In this document: positions 13,350-22,532 of the stretch, piece after piece
Position numbering within the stretch: the stretch's first letter is position 1
Layout of the letters: the number at the start of each line of letters is the position of its first letter
Assembly (NCBI RefSeq): GCF_006539125.1
Contig: NZ_BJMK01000019.1
Span: forward strand, 1-39,024
Length of the DNA: 39,024 nucleotides
Direction: 5' to 3'
Source: Gluconobacter sphaericus NBRC 12467
GTDB taxonomy: Bacteria > Pseudomonadota > Alphaproteobacteria > Acetobacterales > Acetobacteraceae
Position numbers and translations under genes: made by a program
The notes under the pieces: generated by a model
The model's input: the letters and a program-made list of their open reading frames with translations, nothing else
Told to the model about the DNA's origin: nothing
Database searches by the model: none

Positions 13350-14585
13350 TCAACCCGTCTCTATGGGCATATGCTTGACCTTGATGTTGTAGCCTTTAAG
13401 CATTCCATACCAGTACAGACGGGGGAAGACTTCCGTCTTTAGGCACCAGGCAAAGCGGCTGGGTTTACGCTGGTCATAGGAGAAGCTAGGCGCAACCTTG
13501 CCGCCATACAGGAACTCGGCCAGCACGACCTTACCGTAGGATACGGTTAGCGGGCAGGCGCCGTAACCGTCATAGCTGCCCATCTGCGGGCGGCCATCAA
13601 GCGAGGCCAGCAAGTTTTCTACGACAACCGGAGCTTGTTCGCGGACAGCAGCGGCTGTCTTGGCGTTGCTGGTACCCAGAACATCCCCGGCGCCGAAGAT
13701 GTTGTCATAGGTCTTGTGACGCAGGACGGTCGGATCGACATCCAGCCAGCCAGCTTCATTGGCAAGCGGGCTTTTCTTGACGAAATCTGGAGCGCTCTGC
13801 GGCGGAACGACATGCAGCATGTCGAACTGGCGTACCACGATCTGATCCGTTCCGACGATCTGGAACGTGGCTTCGCGCTTCTCACCGTCCACCTTGATCA
13901 GGTTTTCCTTCAGATGAAGGTTCACGCCGTAATAGTCGATCTCGCGCTGGAGCGAAGGGACGAAATACGGCACACCGAACAGGGCGTTTCCGGCCAGCGA
14001 GAAATTGACTTCCGTACGATGCAGCGAGCCTTCTCGGCGCCAGTGATCACAGGCCAGATAGACAATCTTCTGTGGCGCGCCGGCGCATTTGATGGGCATG
14101 GGTGGCTGTGTGAACAGAGCCTTGCCGCCATCGAGATGCCGGATGCATTCCCAAGTATAGGCGGCCGTCTCACGCGAATAATTCGACGTCACACCATTGC
14201 GGCCCAGTGTCTCAGGCAGGCCTTCGATCTTGTCCCAGTCAAGCTGAAGGCCGGGGCAGACAATCAGACGGCGATACTCAACAGCACGGCCGCTTTTCAG
14301 TGTCACGCTGTTGGCTTCAGGCTGGAAGCTCTCAACGGTATCGCGCAGCCAAGTGACATTGCGCGGGATCAGCCCGCCTTCCTGCCGCAACGTTTCGGGC
14401 AGCGTCATCACTCCCGCACCGACAAGGGTCCAGCCCGGCTGGTAAGCATGCGTCGTGGACGGTTCGATAATGGCGATCGACAGGTTGGCGCGTTCACGCC
14501 TGAGCTGTGCTGCAATGGTGATGCCGGCGGCACCACCGCCGACGATGACGACTGAGAAACGGTCCTGTTGGGTCGGGTCTGCCAT
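13350..14585 (-). CDS. sqr: Sulfide:quinone oxidoreductase, type II (SQOR-like) flavoprotein
   Basis: FAD-dependent membrane-associated enzyme that oxidises sulfide and passes electrons to ubiquinone. The FAD-binding VVIVGGGAAG is at 12-21, a second dinucleotide signature is NIFGAGDV (295-302), and the protein is 411 aa. The two redox cysteines of the mitochondrial/type II enzymes are present: Cys167 in PIKCAGAPQK and Cys344 in GYGACPLT. The hydrophobic, aromatic C-terminus (residues ~380-405) fits membrane docking. GGAG precedes the ATG. It appears to be a single gene; no persulfide dioxygenase or rhodanese partner is next to it. A T-run follows its stop. Confidence 0.87.
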   Translation of the reverse strand: MADPTQQDRFSVVIVGGGAAGITIAAQLRRERANLSIAIIEPSTTHAYQPGWTLVGAGVMTLPETLRQEGGLIPRNVTWLRDTVESFQPEANSVTLKSGRAVEYRRLIVCPGLQLDWDKIEGLPETLGRNGVTSNYSRETAAYTWECIRHLDGGKALFTQPPMPIKCAGAPQKIVYLACDHWRREGSLHRTEVNFSLAGNALFGVPYFVPSLQREIDYYGVNLHLKENLIKVDGEKREATFQIVGTDQIVVRQFDMLHVVPPQSAPDFVKKSPLANEAGWLDVDPTVLRHKTYDNIFGAGDVLGTSNAKTAAAVREQAPVVVENLLASLDGRPQMGSYDGYGACPLTVSYGKVVLAEFLYGGKVAPSFSYDQRKPSRFAWCLKTEVFPRLYWYGMLKGYNIKVKHMPIETG

Positions 14586-14623
14586 GTTCGGTTACTCCAA
14601 CGTCATTATGCGACGGAAAGAGT

Positions 14624-15592
14624 CTAGTCCAAAAGAGCAAGTCTTTCCGTCAGAAGCGAATAGAAGGCATCTGAATCAACGTCATTGATCCATAATGCGT
14701 TCGGAACGCGATTGGTTACGTTCCACAGATCAACAACACTCTGACCCACACATAGCGGCGCGTCGACCTCGATTTCTACATTGCAGTCCCGCCCTGAGAA
14801 AAGCTCAGGCCACAAAAGAAAACCGATGGTAAGCGGATCGTGCAGCGCGCCACCTTCCCAGCCGTATTTCTGCTTTTCGAACCGATCTTCCGCACCCAGC
14901 ATCCGCACTACCATGTCCGTGACTGGCGAGCCGATCGCAGCAATTGGCGCCAGCCGGGCTGGTGTCGCAATGGCGCGATGCGTCACATCCAACGGCAGAA
15001 GCGTGATGGGAATGCCAGAATGCATGACAATCCGGGCCGCATGCGGGTCCACGAAAAAATTAAATTCCGCGGTCGGCGTGATGTTGCCGCCTTCGCGCTG
15101 CGCTCCGCCCATAGCCACGACTCCCGCAATCCGGGCCGCGATATCCGGCGCATGGCTCAACGCCAAAGCGAGATTCGTCATCGGCCCGAGGCAGACGAGC
15201 GTGATCGCGCCCTCGGGTTCACGACGCAGCAAATCCACGAGCCAGGTCGCAGCATCAATCGCTTGCGAACGTAATGTCGGCTCCGGAAGATCAGCGCCGG
15301 CCATGCCCGTTTCACCATGGACGTGCTCAGCGCTTATGGGCGCACGATGCAGAGGACGTGCCGCGCCCCCGAAAACGGGAATATCGGTGCGCCCTGCAAG
15401 TTCGAGCAGGGCGCAGGCATTCTTCGTCGTCAGGGCAACGGGCACATTGCCGGCAACGGTCGTGATGGCCTCGACCGTCAGTTCCGGCGAGGCCAGCGCC
15501 AGCAGAATGGCAACCGCATCGTCCTGACCCGGATCGGTGTCGATAACGATGCGGCGGGGTATGATCGATGCGGATCCGGCCTGTGTCATCAT
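14624..15592 (-). CDS. Nucleoside hydrolase (IU-nucleoside hydrolase family)
   Basis: Ca-dependent hydrolase that cleaves the N-glycosidic bond of ribonucleosides to base and ribose. The signature DTDPGQDDA (18-26) supplies the calcium and ribose ligands; TTVAGN, the NFFVDPHAAR segment, and the C-terminal ALHDPLTI with its metal Asp and catalytic His complete the active site. Length 322 aa is normal. Its ATG overlaps the stop of the DUF3297 gene by four bases (15589-15592), so it is translationally coupled to it. Substrate preference (inosine-uridine or purine) cannot be decided. Confidence 0.92.
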   Translation of the reverse strand: MMTQAGSASIIPRRIVIDTDPGQDDAVAILLALASPELTVEAITTVAGNVPVALTTKNACALLELAGRTDIPVFGGAARPLHRAPISAEHVHGETGMAGADLPEPTLRSQAIDAATWLVDLLRREPEGAITLVCLGPMTNLALALSHAPDIAARIAGVVAMGGAQREGGNITPTAEFNFFVDPHAARIVMHSGIPITLLPLDVTHRAIATPARLAPIAAIGSPVTDMVVRMLGAEDRFEKQKYGWEGGALHDPLTIGFLLWPELFSGRDCNVEIEVDAPLCVGQSVVDLWNVTNRVPNALWINDVDSDAFYSLLTERLALLD

Positions 15593-15840
15593 GCTTCTTC
15601 TTCGGAGTCCTTGATCCAGACCTCAACCGGGCCCGTAACCTTGATCGTCATCGGACGGCCACGCCGATCCAGCGTCTTGCCGACGGCCAGACGGACCCAG
15701 CCTTCGCTGATGCAGTATTCCTCGACAGTGGTACGCTCTTCGCCCTTGAAACGGACACCGATGCCGCGCGAAAGCAGCTCTTCGTTGTAATACGGGCTGT
15801 CCGGGCTGGCGGAGAGACGATCGGGAATGGTGTCGGTCAT
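15589..15840 (-). CDS. DUF3297 family protein (83 aa)
   Basis: A small, compact protein with the family-typical core SPYYNEELLSRGIGVRFKG, a Trp-containing middle (ISEGWVRLAVG) and the end RRGRPMTIKVTGPVEVW. It has no signal or membrane segment, so it is cytosolic. The ATG at 15840 (GAGGAT upstream) fits the family; an upstream extension to 15876 does not. Function is unknown. Its 4-base overlap with the nucleoside hydrolase gene means both are made from one message, which hints at a shared role in nucleoside use, unproven. Confidence 0.85.
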   Translation of the reverse strand: MTDTIPDRLSASPDSPYYNEELLSRGIGVRFKGEERTTVEEYCISEGWVRLAVGKTLDRRGRPMTIKVTGPVEVWIKDSEEEA

Positions 15841-15983
15841 GGCAGGGCTATCCTCGTTTGTATCAGATCCGATCATGTTGGACCGGCGCGTCAGAGGTTT
15901 TCTCTGTAGCGCCGGATGGGCGGCTCTCCAAGTCTAGCTATGCAAAAGGACATGGCTGCTCCCACAGGACGCACAGCGCTGCT

Positions 15984-16020
15984 ATGAGAGACACTCCTCG
16001 TCGGAGACAGACCTCTCATG
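15984..16020 (+). promoter_or_regulatory. Hairpin that buries the ribosome site and start codon of the 16018 gene
   Basis: ATGAGAG (15984-15990) pairs perfectly with CTCTCAT (16013-16019), which includes the first two bases of the ATG at 16018. Inside it, CTCC (15994-15997) pairs with GGAG (16003-16006), the Shine-Dalgarno, around a 5-nt loop. Formed in mRNA, this nested structure would hide both initiation signals, as in RNA thermometers or other translational switches. Confidence 0.5.
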
Positions 16021-17223
16021 CCGTACTGCTCTTTTCGCTGCAAACCGGAGCGCCGCCTTCCCGGACTGACCGCCTTCGCATCGCTTCTGGTGCTGCTGAC
16101 GGCAGGAGCCGTCCTGTCCGGCTGCGCCTCGGATGACGATGGCGACAACTGGTCCGTTAGTGCACCTGTTTCGGCCGGGCAGGCCATCCGACTGGATTCC
16201 GTGCCGTCCCATGAGCCGGCCTCGGTCTATCGTCTGACCTATCGCAGTACCGATGCCCGCAATCCACAGCAGCTTGTCCGCGTCTCCGCACAGGTTCTGA
16301 TTCCTCACGGTCATGCACCGGCAGGCGGCTGGCCCGTTCTGGCCTGGGCGCATGGGGAAAGCGGTCTACACTTGACCTGCGCGCCCTCCGTCATGGGGAT
16401 CGGGACCGTGCAGGCACATTTCTATGACGGCTGGCTGCGTCAGGGCTTTGCGATCGTCGCGACCGACTATCCGGGCATGGGCGAGCCCGGCGCGCCGCTT
16501 CTGTTGAATGCACGCTCGGAAGGCATGAGCGTGCTCGATTCCGTCCGTGCGGCTCGCGAACGCCTGCCAGATCTGTCGGAGAACGTTGTGTTGAATGGCC
16601 ATGCACAGGGTGGTCAGGCAACCCTAGCCGCTGCGGCCATGGCTTCAACCTATGCGCCCCATCTGCGGATTCTGGGCACAATCGCCGCTGCCCCTCCCTA
16701 TCTCGACGAGCAGACGGCGCAGGAACTTCTGCATCCCGCCAACCCGCGCAGTTTCTCGCCCGCCGTGCCGGAACTTCTGACGCTCGGGCAGTCGCTGGTC
16801 GAAGCCGATCCGTCCACGGATATCAACGAGGCCTTCACGCCCCGGGGACAGCGCCTTCTGCATGAAGCCGGATCCATGTGCGCCTCGGATTTCTTTCCAA
16901 TCGCCAAACGCTCCGGCCTGACGCCCGCCACCCTGCTCGAACCCGAGGCCAGCCGTGTTCTGGCACCGGTGTTCGACTGGGCGAAATATCCCAGCTTCTC
17001 CCTACCCTCACCCGTACTCATCGAGTCCGGCGCGCAGGATCTGCATACCTCCAGCAACCAGCAGAAGCGTCTCGTCACCCGTCTCTGCTCCGCCGGAACC
17101 GCTGTGACGCACCGGATTCATAACGCCAGCCATAACGGCACCCTCGCCGCCATGACTATCGAGGCCCACAGCTTTGCAGGGCAACTTCTACAAGGCACGA
17201 AGCCACGTTCGGACTGCAATTAA
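16018..17223 (+). CDS. Lipase-like lipoprotein with Ala in place of the nucleophile Ser
   Basis: Alpha/beta-hydrolase of the secretory lipase (LIP) type, 401 aa, exported as a lipoprotein: lipobox LSGC with Cys36 after a long hydrophobic stretch. Family landmarks are WAHGESG (110-116, oxyanion region), ATDYPGMG (148-155), and the acid and base residues Asp341 (SGAQDLHTS) and His372 (NASHNGT). The nucleophile elbow reads NGHAQGG with Ala196 (codon GCA at 16603-16605), where the family has Ser. The protein is therefore likely inactive by the standard mechanism; it may be a binding or scaffold protein, or use another residue. Its start lies in a sequestering hairpin (15984-16020). The coding sequence is otherwise intact, which argues against simple decay. 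Confidence 0.82.
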   Translation: MPYCSFRCKPERRLPGLTAFASLLVLLTAGAVLSGCASDDDGDNWSVSAPVSAGQAIRLDSVPSHEPASVYRLTYRSTDARNPQQLVRVSAQVLIPHGHAPAGGWPVLAWAHGESGLHLTCAPSVMGIGTVQAHFYDGWLRQGFAIVATDYPGMGEPGAPLLLNARSEGMSVLDSVRAARERLPDLSENVVLNGHAQGGQATLAAAAMASTYAPHLRILGTIAAAPPYLDEQTAQELLHPANPRSFSPAVPELLTLGQSLVEADPSTDINEAFTPRGQRLLHEAGSMCASDFFPIAKRSGLTPATLLEPEASRVLAPVFDWAKYPSFSLPSPVLIESGAQDLHTSSNQQKRLVTRLCSAGTAVTHRIHNASHNGTLAAMTIEAHSFAGQLLQGTKPRSDCN

Positions 17224-17313
17224 CCGGACTGCGCCGTTCTGCAGCGCCAGGGTAGAAATGTTTTCACCCCGGCGGGGGTCGCATCCCGGAAACACTCTGT
17301 TAGACTTCGCCGG

Positions 17314-18117
17314 ATGAATATCCTGATTACAGGGGCTGCATCCGGTATCGGACGCGGTCTTGCCCTGAAGCTGGCCCGCCCCGGCGTTTCCCTGCAACTA
17401 TGCGATCATGCGGCCGATGGCCTGATGGAAACGGCCCGGCAATGTGATGAACAGGGCGCCAGCGCTGTCCCGGCCGTTCTGGATACCCGAAACCGGCAGG
17501 GCATGGCAGATTGGATTGCAACCGCTTCCGGCGAGAGGCTCGACATGGCATTTCTCTGCGCAGGCATCACGGGCGGTCTGCCTCCGGAGACCGATGACGG
17601 TCTGGTGCTGGAGCGTGAAGAGCGTGTGTGGGAGATGCTCGATATCAACCTGACTGGAACGCTCAACACTTTTTTCCCGGTCGTGGCGGCTATGCGCAGG
17701 CAGCAGCGGAAAGGCGAGAACCTTCGGGGCCGAATTTGCGTGATGGCGTCCGTCGCGGGATTCGTCTGCTATCCCGGTACACCCTCCTATTCCGCGTCCA
17801 AAGCCGCGCTAGACCGCTTCATCGTGGCCAATGCGGTTCATTTGCAGCGTTTTGGCATCAGCCTGACCAGCGTATGCTGCGGATTTGTCGATACGGCCAT
17901 GGTGAAGCAAAACCGTTTTCCGATGCCGGGTCTGGTGTCCACGGAAGAGGCCGTCCGTCGGATCCTGCATGGCACGCTGCGCCAGACGCGACGGGTGACC
18001 TTCCCGTCCTGGCTGCTCATGGGTTCCCGACTGATGGACCTGCTTCCGCCTCGGCTGTCCGAGCGATATTATATGACGCAGCCCTCCGCCCAGCCCGCGG
18101 GAATGCCCGATTTCTGA
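17314..18117 (+). CDS. Short-chain dehydrogenase/reductase
   Basis: NAD(P)-dependent oxidoreductase with Rossmann motif TGAASGIG (6-13), the CAGITGG segment replacing the usual NAG, and the catalytic triad Ser146, Tyr159 and Lys163 (YSASK). Length 267 aa. The hydrophobic C-terminal helix (SWLLMGSRLMDLLPPRL) suggests membrane contact, as in SDRs acting on lipids or retinoid-like substrates. The ribosome site before the ATG is weak. The upstream gap 17224-17313 has a GC-rich CCCCGGCGGGG element but no gene. Substrate unknown. Confidence 0.88.
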   Translation: MNILITGAASGIGRGLALKLARPGVSLQLCDHAADGLMETARQCDEQGASAVPAVLDTRNRQGMADWIATASGERLDMAFLCAGITGGLPPETDDGLVLEREERVWEMLDINLTGTLNTFFPVVAAMRRQQRKGENLRGRICVMASVAGFVCYPGTPSYSASKAALDRFIVANAVHLQRFGISLTSVCCGFVDTAMVKQNRFPMPGLVSTEEAVRRILHGTLRQTRRVTFPSWLLMGSRLMDLLPPRLSERYYMTQPSAQPAGMPDF

Positions 18118-18197
18118 CTCCCTGCACGGCGGATAACTGACATTTTGTGTCCTATCAGTAATGACCCCCGGCGCGGTTTTGTGGATAAACTGGCCGC

Positions 18198-21100
18198 ATG
18201 AATTTCTGCCGCCTGTTCATAGACCGTCCGGTCGCGACGACACTGATGTCCATCGCCATCTTTATGGCGGGGTTCATCTGCTACCCCCTCCTGCCAGTCG
18301 CCACGATGCCGGACATGACCACAACCTCCATCATGGTCGTCGCTACCCAGCCGGGTGCTGATCCGCAGCAGATGGCGACCTCCGTGACTACGCCTCTGGA
18401 ACGCAGGCTCGGATCGATTGCGGATCTGGAGAGCATCGAATCCGACACCAATGCCGGACAGGCCCAGATTTTTCTTGAATTCTCGTCGTCACGGAATATC
18501 GACGGCGCCCTGCGGGACACACAGGCCGCACTGCGTGCAGCGAGAGCCGATCTGCCGACCGGAACGATGGATGCCGACCCGCAGGCGTTCAAAATGGATG
18601 GAGGTGGCTTTCCGGTCTATCTGATGAGCCTGACCGGCGACCAGAAAACCCAGGCAGAACTCTACGATATCGCCAATATCCGTATCAAACCGCTTCTCGC
18701 CGAGGTCAAGGGGGTGGGCCGTGTGGAAGTCGTCGGGTCAACGAATCCTGCTGTCCGCGTCGAGCTTAATCCCGGTCCGCTCTACAAATGGGGTATCGGC
18801 TTCGAGGACGTACGTACCGCCCTTGCCTCGGCCAATGCCTTCACGCCCAAAGGCTTCATCGATAGCAACGGCCAGCGGATGATGCTGTCCACCAATGACC
18901 AGGCCATCAACGCAGCCCAGTACCGAGACCTGATCGTCGGCTATCGCAACAATTTTTACCCCGTCCGGCTGAGCGACATCGCCACCATCAGCAACAGCGT
19001 GCAGGACGTCTACCAGACCAGCTACATCAACGGACATCGCGCCGTCACCCTGGTCGTGACCGCCCAGCCACACGCCAACACCGTGGCGATCGTGAACGGT
19101 ATCAACGCCAATTTGACCCATCTGCGCGACGCGCTACCGGCGGATGTCAATCTGGTTGTAGGCCTCGATACGTCCCGATCCATCCGTGCCTCTCTCGCGG
19201 ATGCACGCCTGACGCTGATCCTGTCCGTTGTTCTGGTCGTGCTCGTTATCCTGCTGTTCTTCCGCAAGCTAATCACGACGCTCATCCCGGCCGTAACGGT
19301 TCCCATTGCCCTGTCCGGCACGCTCGCCGCCATGGCTGCATTCAACTTCACACTCGACGTCCTGTCGCTCATGTCCCTGACCATCGCGGTGGGTTTCGTG
19401 GTCGATGACGCCATCGTCGTGCTGGAAAACATCGCCCGCCACATGGAAGAGGGGAAAGACCGCTACGAGGCCAGTCTGGTAGGCGCTTCGGAAATCGGCT
19501 TCACGGTCCTGTCCATCAGCGCCTCGCTGGTCGCGGTGTTCATCCCGCTGCTGTTCCTGCCCGGCGGGGCTGGCTCGATCATGTTCGAATTCTGCATGAC
19601 AATGATTTCCGCCATTGTCATCTCAATGTGGCTCTCCCTGACGCTGACGCCGATGATGTGCGCGCGTTTGCTGGAAATTGACCACGGCGAGGAATCCCGG
19701 AAAGGCATTCTCGGCCACATCGCCTTCATCACGGAAACCTCGCTGGACTGGACGCTCAAACAGTATGGCCGCTCCATGCACTGGTGCCTGCGCCACCCGA
19801 TTTTGATGGGTCTGACCCTGCCGCTGAGTTTCGTAGTATTGGTGGGTTCGGTCGTGTTAATGCCCAAGGAATTCATTCCCTCGCAGGACATGTCGCTTTT
19901 GGCAGGGCGCATCAAGGGCGACGCCACCATGTCGTTCCAGGAAATTGATCGGCGTCTGCGGGAAGTCGGGGCTATTGCCCAGACGGATCCAGATGTCACC
20001 TCAACAACCATCTTTAGCGACGACAAGAACAGCGGCGAACTCTACATCCATCTGAAGGAGAAGGAAGAACGCGCCTCCGCCGATGTCATTCTGGACCGGC
20101 TCCGCAAGCGTCTGCCCAATGAGCCAGGCGCCGATATTTCGTTCTGGAGCGTTGGCGGGAGCAGCCAGGGCGGCAGCAGTTCCAAAAATACCGGCAGCTA
20201 TCGTTACGTTTTGCGGGGAGACAACGTCGCCGACCTGTTCGGATATCTCCCGACCCTGCTGAGCGCCCTGCGCGCCTCGGGCAAGCTGGTTAACGTGTCT
20301 TCCACGACCGAGGGACAGTCGGTTGCGGCCTACATCACTGTCCACCGCGACACGGAAGCACGCTATGGCATCACGCCGCAGCTGATCCAGAACGTGCTGT
20401 ATGATTCCTACGGCCAAGCCATCGTTTCTACGATCCATCTGCCCACGACCGAGCATCGCGTCGTCATGGTGCTGGCGCCGCAATACCGCCTGGATCCCGA
20501 AATGCTCCGACAGGTCTGGATTTCCACAGCCGCAGGCACGGCGGCTGGTGGCGTGGCCTCCAACCTGATCCGGGTCCGCAGTGATGCGAGCACGTCCACG
20601 AACAGCTTCACGTCTCTGGCCACGGCATCTATTCAAAACTCGCTGGCCAACCAGATTTCGGGCAATTCCTCCAACGGCTCCGCTGTCTCGTCTTCGACCG
20701 AAACCATGATCCCGCTGACCAACGTGGCTTCCATCCTGTGGAAGCCGCAGCCCCTCGATATCACCCATCGCGGCAGCTATTATTCCGCCAATATCTCTTT
20801 CGATCTAGCGACCGGCGTGAGCTACAACGATGCGGTCGATCTGATCAAACAGACCCTGCAGACCACTCATGCCCCCGATGGTGTTCTGGGTGACTTTACC
20901 GGGACGGCCGGTGATACCCGCAAGCTCATGATCAACGGCGGCTTGGCGTTCCTCGCCGCGATTGCCGTGATGTATATCGTGCTGGGTATTCTCTATGAGA
21001 GCCTGATCCATCCCATCACGATCCTCTCCACTCTGCCGTCCGCCGGTATTGGCGCGGTTCTGGGGCTGTGGATCGCAGGAGAATCCTTCAGCATCATCGC

Positions 21101-21503
21101 CATGATCGGCATTATCCTGCTGACGGGTATCGTCAAGAAGAACGCCATTCTCGTCATTGATTTTGCAATCCACGCTGAACGGATCGAAAAATTGTCTCCG
21201 AAAGATGCCATCTTCAAGGCATCCATCACGCGCTTCCGCCCCATCCTGATGACGTCCCTCGCCGCCGCGCTGGGCGCAATTCCACTCATCATCAGCAACG
21301 GATATGGCGCGGAAATGCGCCGACCGCTGGGCGTTTCAATCCTTGGCGGCATGGTCGTCAGCCAGCTTCTAACACTATACACGACGCCGATTGTCTATTT
21401 GTGGATGGATGCCATCGGCATGAGCAGCAAACGTTTATGCTACTGGCTGCTCGGCCTTGTGCGTCGACATAGCGGCACCGAGCCCCCTGCCAGACAGGCC
21501 TGA
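18198..21503 (+). CDS. RND efflux pump inner-membrane permease (HAE1-like)
   Basis: Proton-driven tripartite drug exporter subunit, 1101 aa, with the two-fold RND layout: an N-terminal helix (MNFCRLFIDRPVATTLMSIA), a large periplasmic loop, six helices, and a repeat of the same. The proton relay pair Asp403-Asp404 in TM4 (AVGFVVDDAIVVLENI) and the TM10 Lys in GIVKKNAILVIDF are present. It looks closest to MdtB/MdtC-like pumps. A Ser/Thr/Asn-rich, low-complexity insertion of about 40 residues (around 792-832) lies in the second periplasmic half. No adaptor or outer-membrane channel gene is adjacent: an SDR precedes and flgA is convergent after it, so it must borrow partners from elsewhere. Confidence 0.92.
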   Translation: MNFCRLFIDRPVATTLMSIAIFMAGFICYPLLPVATMPDMTTTSIMVVATQPGADPQQMATSVTTPLERRLGSIADLESIESDTNAGQAQIFLEFSSSRNIDGALRDTQAALRAARADLPTGTMDADPQAFKMDGGGFPVYLMSLTGDQKTQAELYDIANIRIKPLLAEVKGVGRVEVVGSTNPAVRVELNPGPLYKWGIGFEDVRTALASANAFTPKGFIDSNGQRMMLSTNDQAINAAQYRDLIVGYRNNFYPVRLSDIATISNSVQDVYQTSYINGHRAVTLVVTAQPHANTVAIVNGINANLTHLRDALPADVNLVVGLDTSRSIRASLADARLTLILSVVLVVLVILLFFRKLITTLIPAVTVPIALSGTLAAMAAFNFTLDVLSLMSLTIAVGFVVDDAIVVLENIARHMEEGKDRYEASLVGASEIGFTVLSISASLVAVFIPLLFLPGGAGSIMFEFCMTMISAIVISMWLSLTLTPMMCARLLEIDHGEESRKGILGHIAFITETSLDWTLKQYGRSMHWCLRHPILMGLTLPLSFVVLVGSVVLMPKEFIPSQDMSLLAGRIKGDATMSFQEIDRRLREVGAIAQTDPDVTSTTIFSDDKNSGELYIHLKEKEERASADVILDRLRKRLPNEPGADISFWSVGGSSQGGSSSKNTGSYRYVLRGDNVADLFGYLPTLLSALRASGKLVNVSSTTEGQSVAAYITVHRDTEARYGITPQLIQNVLYDSYGQAIVSTIHLPTTEHRVVMVLAPQYRLDPEMLRQVWISTAAGTAAGGVASNLIRVRSDASTSTNSFTSLATASIQNSLANQISGNSSNGSAVSSSTETMIPLTNVASILWKPQPLDITHRGSYYSANISFDLATGVSYNDAVDLIKQTLQTTHAPDGVLGDFTGTAGDTRKLMINGGLAFLAAIAVMYIVLGILYESLIHPITILSTLPSAGIGAVLGLWIAGESFSIIAMIGIILLTGIVKKNAILVIDFAIHAERIEKLSPKDAIFKASITRFRPILMTSLAAALGAIPLIISNGYGAEMRRPLGVSILGGMVVSQLLTLYTTPIVYLWMDAIGMSSKRLCYWLLGLVRRHSGTEPPARQA

Positions 21504-21537
21504 ATCAAGAAAGCGGCAATTCACGCAGAGGACAGAG

Positions 21538-22530
21538 TCAGAAGGACGGGAGGGACGTTGTCTGCTGATGCGTCCGGTTGTCGGCGGAAAGCGGCATGAT
21601 GCCGGGGATGACTTCCACTTCTGTCCGACCCACCACACGTCCTGTCAAAACCATGCGGCTGCTGGCATTGTAGACATGCACGGTGTCACCTTTGCCACCT
21701 GCTTCGAGAACTGTTCCTGAGACGGTCAGGTGCAGGCTCGGGCCGGAAAATGTTGCGACAACTGGTGATCCGCGATGCACGAGTTGCGGATGTGCGAGTT
21801 CGGATACGCTAAGGACCTGCCCTGCGGCAAGTACACCCCGCGCCTCAAGACCGATAGCATCTTCAGGAGACTGAAGAGCGTCATCTGGAATCAGGCCGAT
21901 GCGAATAAAGGTTATGGTGACGTCTTCCGGCAGGATAGGCTGCCCTAGATGCATGGCGTGACGCAGGGTTACAGCCCGAATTTCCATAGTCACCGTTCCG
22001 CTCACGTTGAAGGCCGTCCGTTGGCCGCCGCTTGCAGAAGAGACCTCAAGGCGTGCGGTAAAATGCTCGCTGCCATGAGAGGGACGATCGATATGCAAGA
22101 TTGTCGGTGCCGCTTGGTCCGCAACGGGAACCGCAACAGGCTTGAACCCGGTCAGGGCTATCTCAACCCGGGCCTCGGACGGAAGTTCCAGACCCTGCCG
22201 GATGACGGGAAGCACGTCATCCACCGTGATCATGCGCGCCGCATGTGTCACGGTGGTGGACACCAGCGGAGAAGCATCGGGCCAGTCCACGCCGAACTGT
22301 GCGGCGATGGCTGTCAGTTGCGGACCACCGACCACATAGCTGGCCCCCAATGCCGGGGCATCGCCAATCTCGGTATCCTGTCCCTTGCCCAGATCGGCAA
22401 ACAGGTCGGACAGGCGTACACGCGGATGATCGACATTGACGTTTGTTCGCAGGGTTGCGGCAGAGGTGGACGACAGTATTGTGCATCCTGCCAGTAGCAG
22501 GATGCCACCTTTCAGCAGGATACGGCTCAT
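21538..22530 (-). CDS. flgA: Flagellar P-ring assembly chaperone
   Basis: Periplasmic chaperone that helps FlgI form the P ring. The 330-residue protein has an N-terminal export signal and the C-terminal SAF-type beta-clip (about residues 190-310: HLGQPILPEDVT, ARGVLAAGQVLS, GSPVVATFSG, GKGDTVHVYNASSRMVLTGRV). The signal contains LLAGC at 12-16, a lipobox-like string, so lipidation is possible, although the family normally uses signal peptidase I; a cut after STSA is the alternative. It starts two bases after flgG. flgH, the usual next gene, is absent; the RND gene converges 34 bases away. Confidence 0.9.
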   Translation of the reverse strand: MSRILLKGGILLLAGCTILSSTSAATLRTNVNVDHPRVRLSDLFADLGKGQDTEIGDAPALGASYVVGGPQLTAIAAQFGVDWPDASPLVSTTVTHAARMITVDDVLPVIRQGLELPSEARVEIALTGFKPVAVPVADQAAPTILHIDRPSHGSEHFTARLEVSSASGGQRTAFNVSGTVTMEIRAVTLRHAMHLGQPILPEDVTITFIRIGLIPDDALQSPEDAIGLEARGVLAAGQVLSVSELAHPQLVHRGSPVVATFSGPSLHLTVSGTVLEAGGKGDTVHVYNASSRMVLTGRVVGRTEVEVIPGIMPLSADNRTHQQTTSLPSF

Positions 22531-22532
22531 AC

